NCBI RefSeq assembly: GCF_051155795.1
Contig: NZ_DAXETW010000021.1
Location: forward strand, 1-23,388
DNA: 23,388 bases
Source of the DNA: Longibacter sp051155795
GTDB lineage: Bacteria > Bacteroidota > Rhodothermia > Rhodothermales > Salinibacteraceae
Direction: 5' to 3'
The position numbers and the translations under genes were made by a program. The notes beneath the pieces were generated by a model, which was not told the DNA's origin, searched no databases, and saw only the letters and a list, made by a program, of their open reading frames with translations. Below, piece by piece: positions 22,868 to 23,388 of this stretch. Numbering within the stretch: the first letter of the stretch is position 1; each line of letters begins with the position of its first letter.

Positions 22868-23388
22868 ATGTCGGCTTCTACGGCACTCGGTCTCCTGCTG
22901 CTCGGTCTGGCTCTTCGCGACGAACCGGAGGCCGAAGATCTGGCCCGACGGATCCGTGACGGTGACCGAGAGGCCTTCCGGGAATTTTTTGACCGACACC
23001 ACAGCCGGCTTTTCGGATACGTGTGCAGCCGGGGCGTACCAGAGGACGCCGCGGCCGACATCGTTCAGAACGCGTTTATCTACGTGTGGACGCATCGGCA
23101 AAACATCGACCCGGATCGGTCCCTCCGGTCGTACCTCTTCCGAATCGGTTACACGCGGACCCTCAACTTCTTCCGCGACCACGGCGACCGGCCCGACGTC
23201 GACCTCGACCGTGAGCAAGATGACGCAACGCCGGCGCCCGATGCCGACGCTCAGATCACGCTCCTACGCGAAACCGTCGACGCAGCCATCGAGCAGCTTC
23301 CCGAGCGGCGTCGCGCAGCCTTCGAGCTGTGCTTCATCGAGGGCATGAGCTACCGCGAGGCCGCCGAAGCGCTGGACGTCACCCGCAA
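22868..23388 (+). CDS. ECF sigma factor (sigma-70 family), C-terminus cut by window edge
   Basis: The frame is open from ATG 22868 to the window end, 173 codons without a stop. Sigma region 2 is seen at about residues 36-106 (REAFREFFDRHHSRLFGYV; DIVQNAFIYVWTHRQ; SYLFRIGYTRTLNFFRDH) and the start of region 4 at about 138-173 (AIEQLPERRRAAFELCFIEG, then MSYREAAEALDVTR entering the helix-turn-helix). The 'LPERRR..FEL...EGMSYREAAE' block resembles the Bacteroidota ECF expansion family. The first 16 residues are hydrophobic and have less G/C-biased codons, so the true start may be later. Any anti-sigma partner would lie beyond the edge. Confidence 0.88.
   Translation, partial: MSASTALGLLLLGLALRDEPEAEDLARRIRDGDREAFREFFDRHHSRLFGYVCSRGVPEDAAADIVQNAFIYVWTHRQNIDPDRSLRSYLFRIGYTRTLNFFRDHGDRPDVDLDREQDDATPAPDADAQITLLRETVDAAIEQLPERRRAAFELCFIEGMSYREAAEALDVTR

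Overview
The window is about 23 kb of GC-rich bacterial chromosome with mostly housekeeping content. The protein set, long acidic outer-membrane and lipoprotein products, near absence of Shine-Dalgarno sequences (clear ones only at the 501 and 6093 starts), and promoter candidates of the TTTG-N19-21-TAnnTTTG type suggest a high-GC member of the Bacteroidota/Rhodothermota group (Salinibacter/Rhodothermales-like). This placement is inference from gene families and signals; no rRNA or other decisive marker is present. No mobile element, CRISPR array, tRNA or rRNA was seen.

Layout. 1-167(-): start of an outer-membrane beta-barrel protein cut by the window edge. 501-2303(+): a protein with a glycoside-hydrolase-like periplasmic domain fused to a multi-pass membrane domain. 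2360-5898(-): GT8-like glycosyltransferase, MlaC/Ttg2D-like periplasmic protein and TolC-family outer-membrane efflux protein, i.e. envelope functions. 6093-6383(+): DUF721/DciA-like protein. 6425-8161(-): acpP then fabF (fatty-acid synthesis). 8668-13321(+): metK, an S10 serine carboxypeptidase, and ahcY, so the two ends of the SAM methyl cycle sit 2.2 kb apart. 13614-14752(-): cupredoxin lipoprotein and 7Fe ferredoxin fdxA. 14945-16634(+): mgsA and mltA, probably one transcript. 16692-16817(-): possible 41-aa small gene. 16978-18036(-): ruvB, divergent from rpoN (18359-19912,+). 20053-20928(-): outer-membrane protein. 21250-22800(+): SufS-like class V PLP enzyme, followed by an ECF sigma factor cut by the right edge.

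Control signals. Seven hairpins are placed as terminators; those after metK, the S10 peptidase, ahcY, fdxA and rpoN carry T tracts and are convincing. The 506-bp acpP/metK divergent region holds a run of four adjacent dyads overlapping a candidate acpP promoter.

The most unusual feature is intergenic. Four places in the window carry tandem repeats with exactly the same 14-nt period but different sequences: a duplication across the stop codon at 2288-2315; a G-rich array at 11626-11681; a diverged, inverted relative of that array at 11795-11836; and a four-copy array upstream of the cupredoxin gene at 14148-14203. I did not find a convincing new multi-gene system; the repeats, the hydrolase-membrane fusion, the atypical SufS-like enzyme and the small ORF are the best leads.
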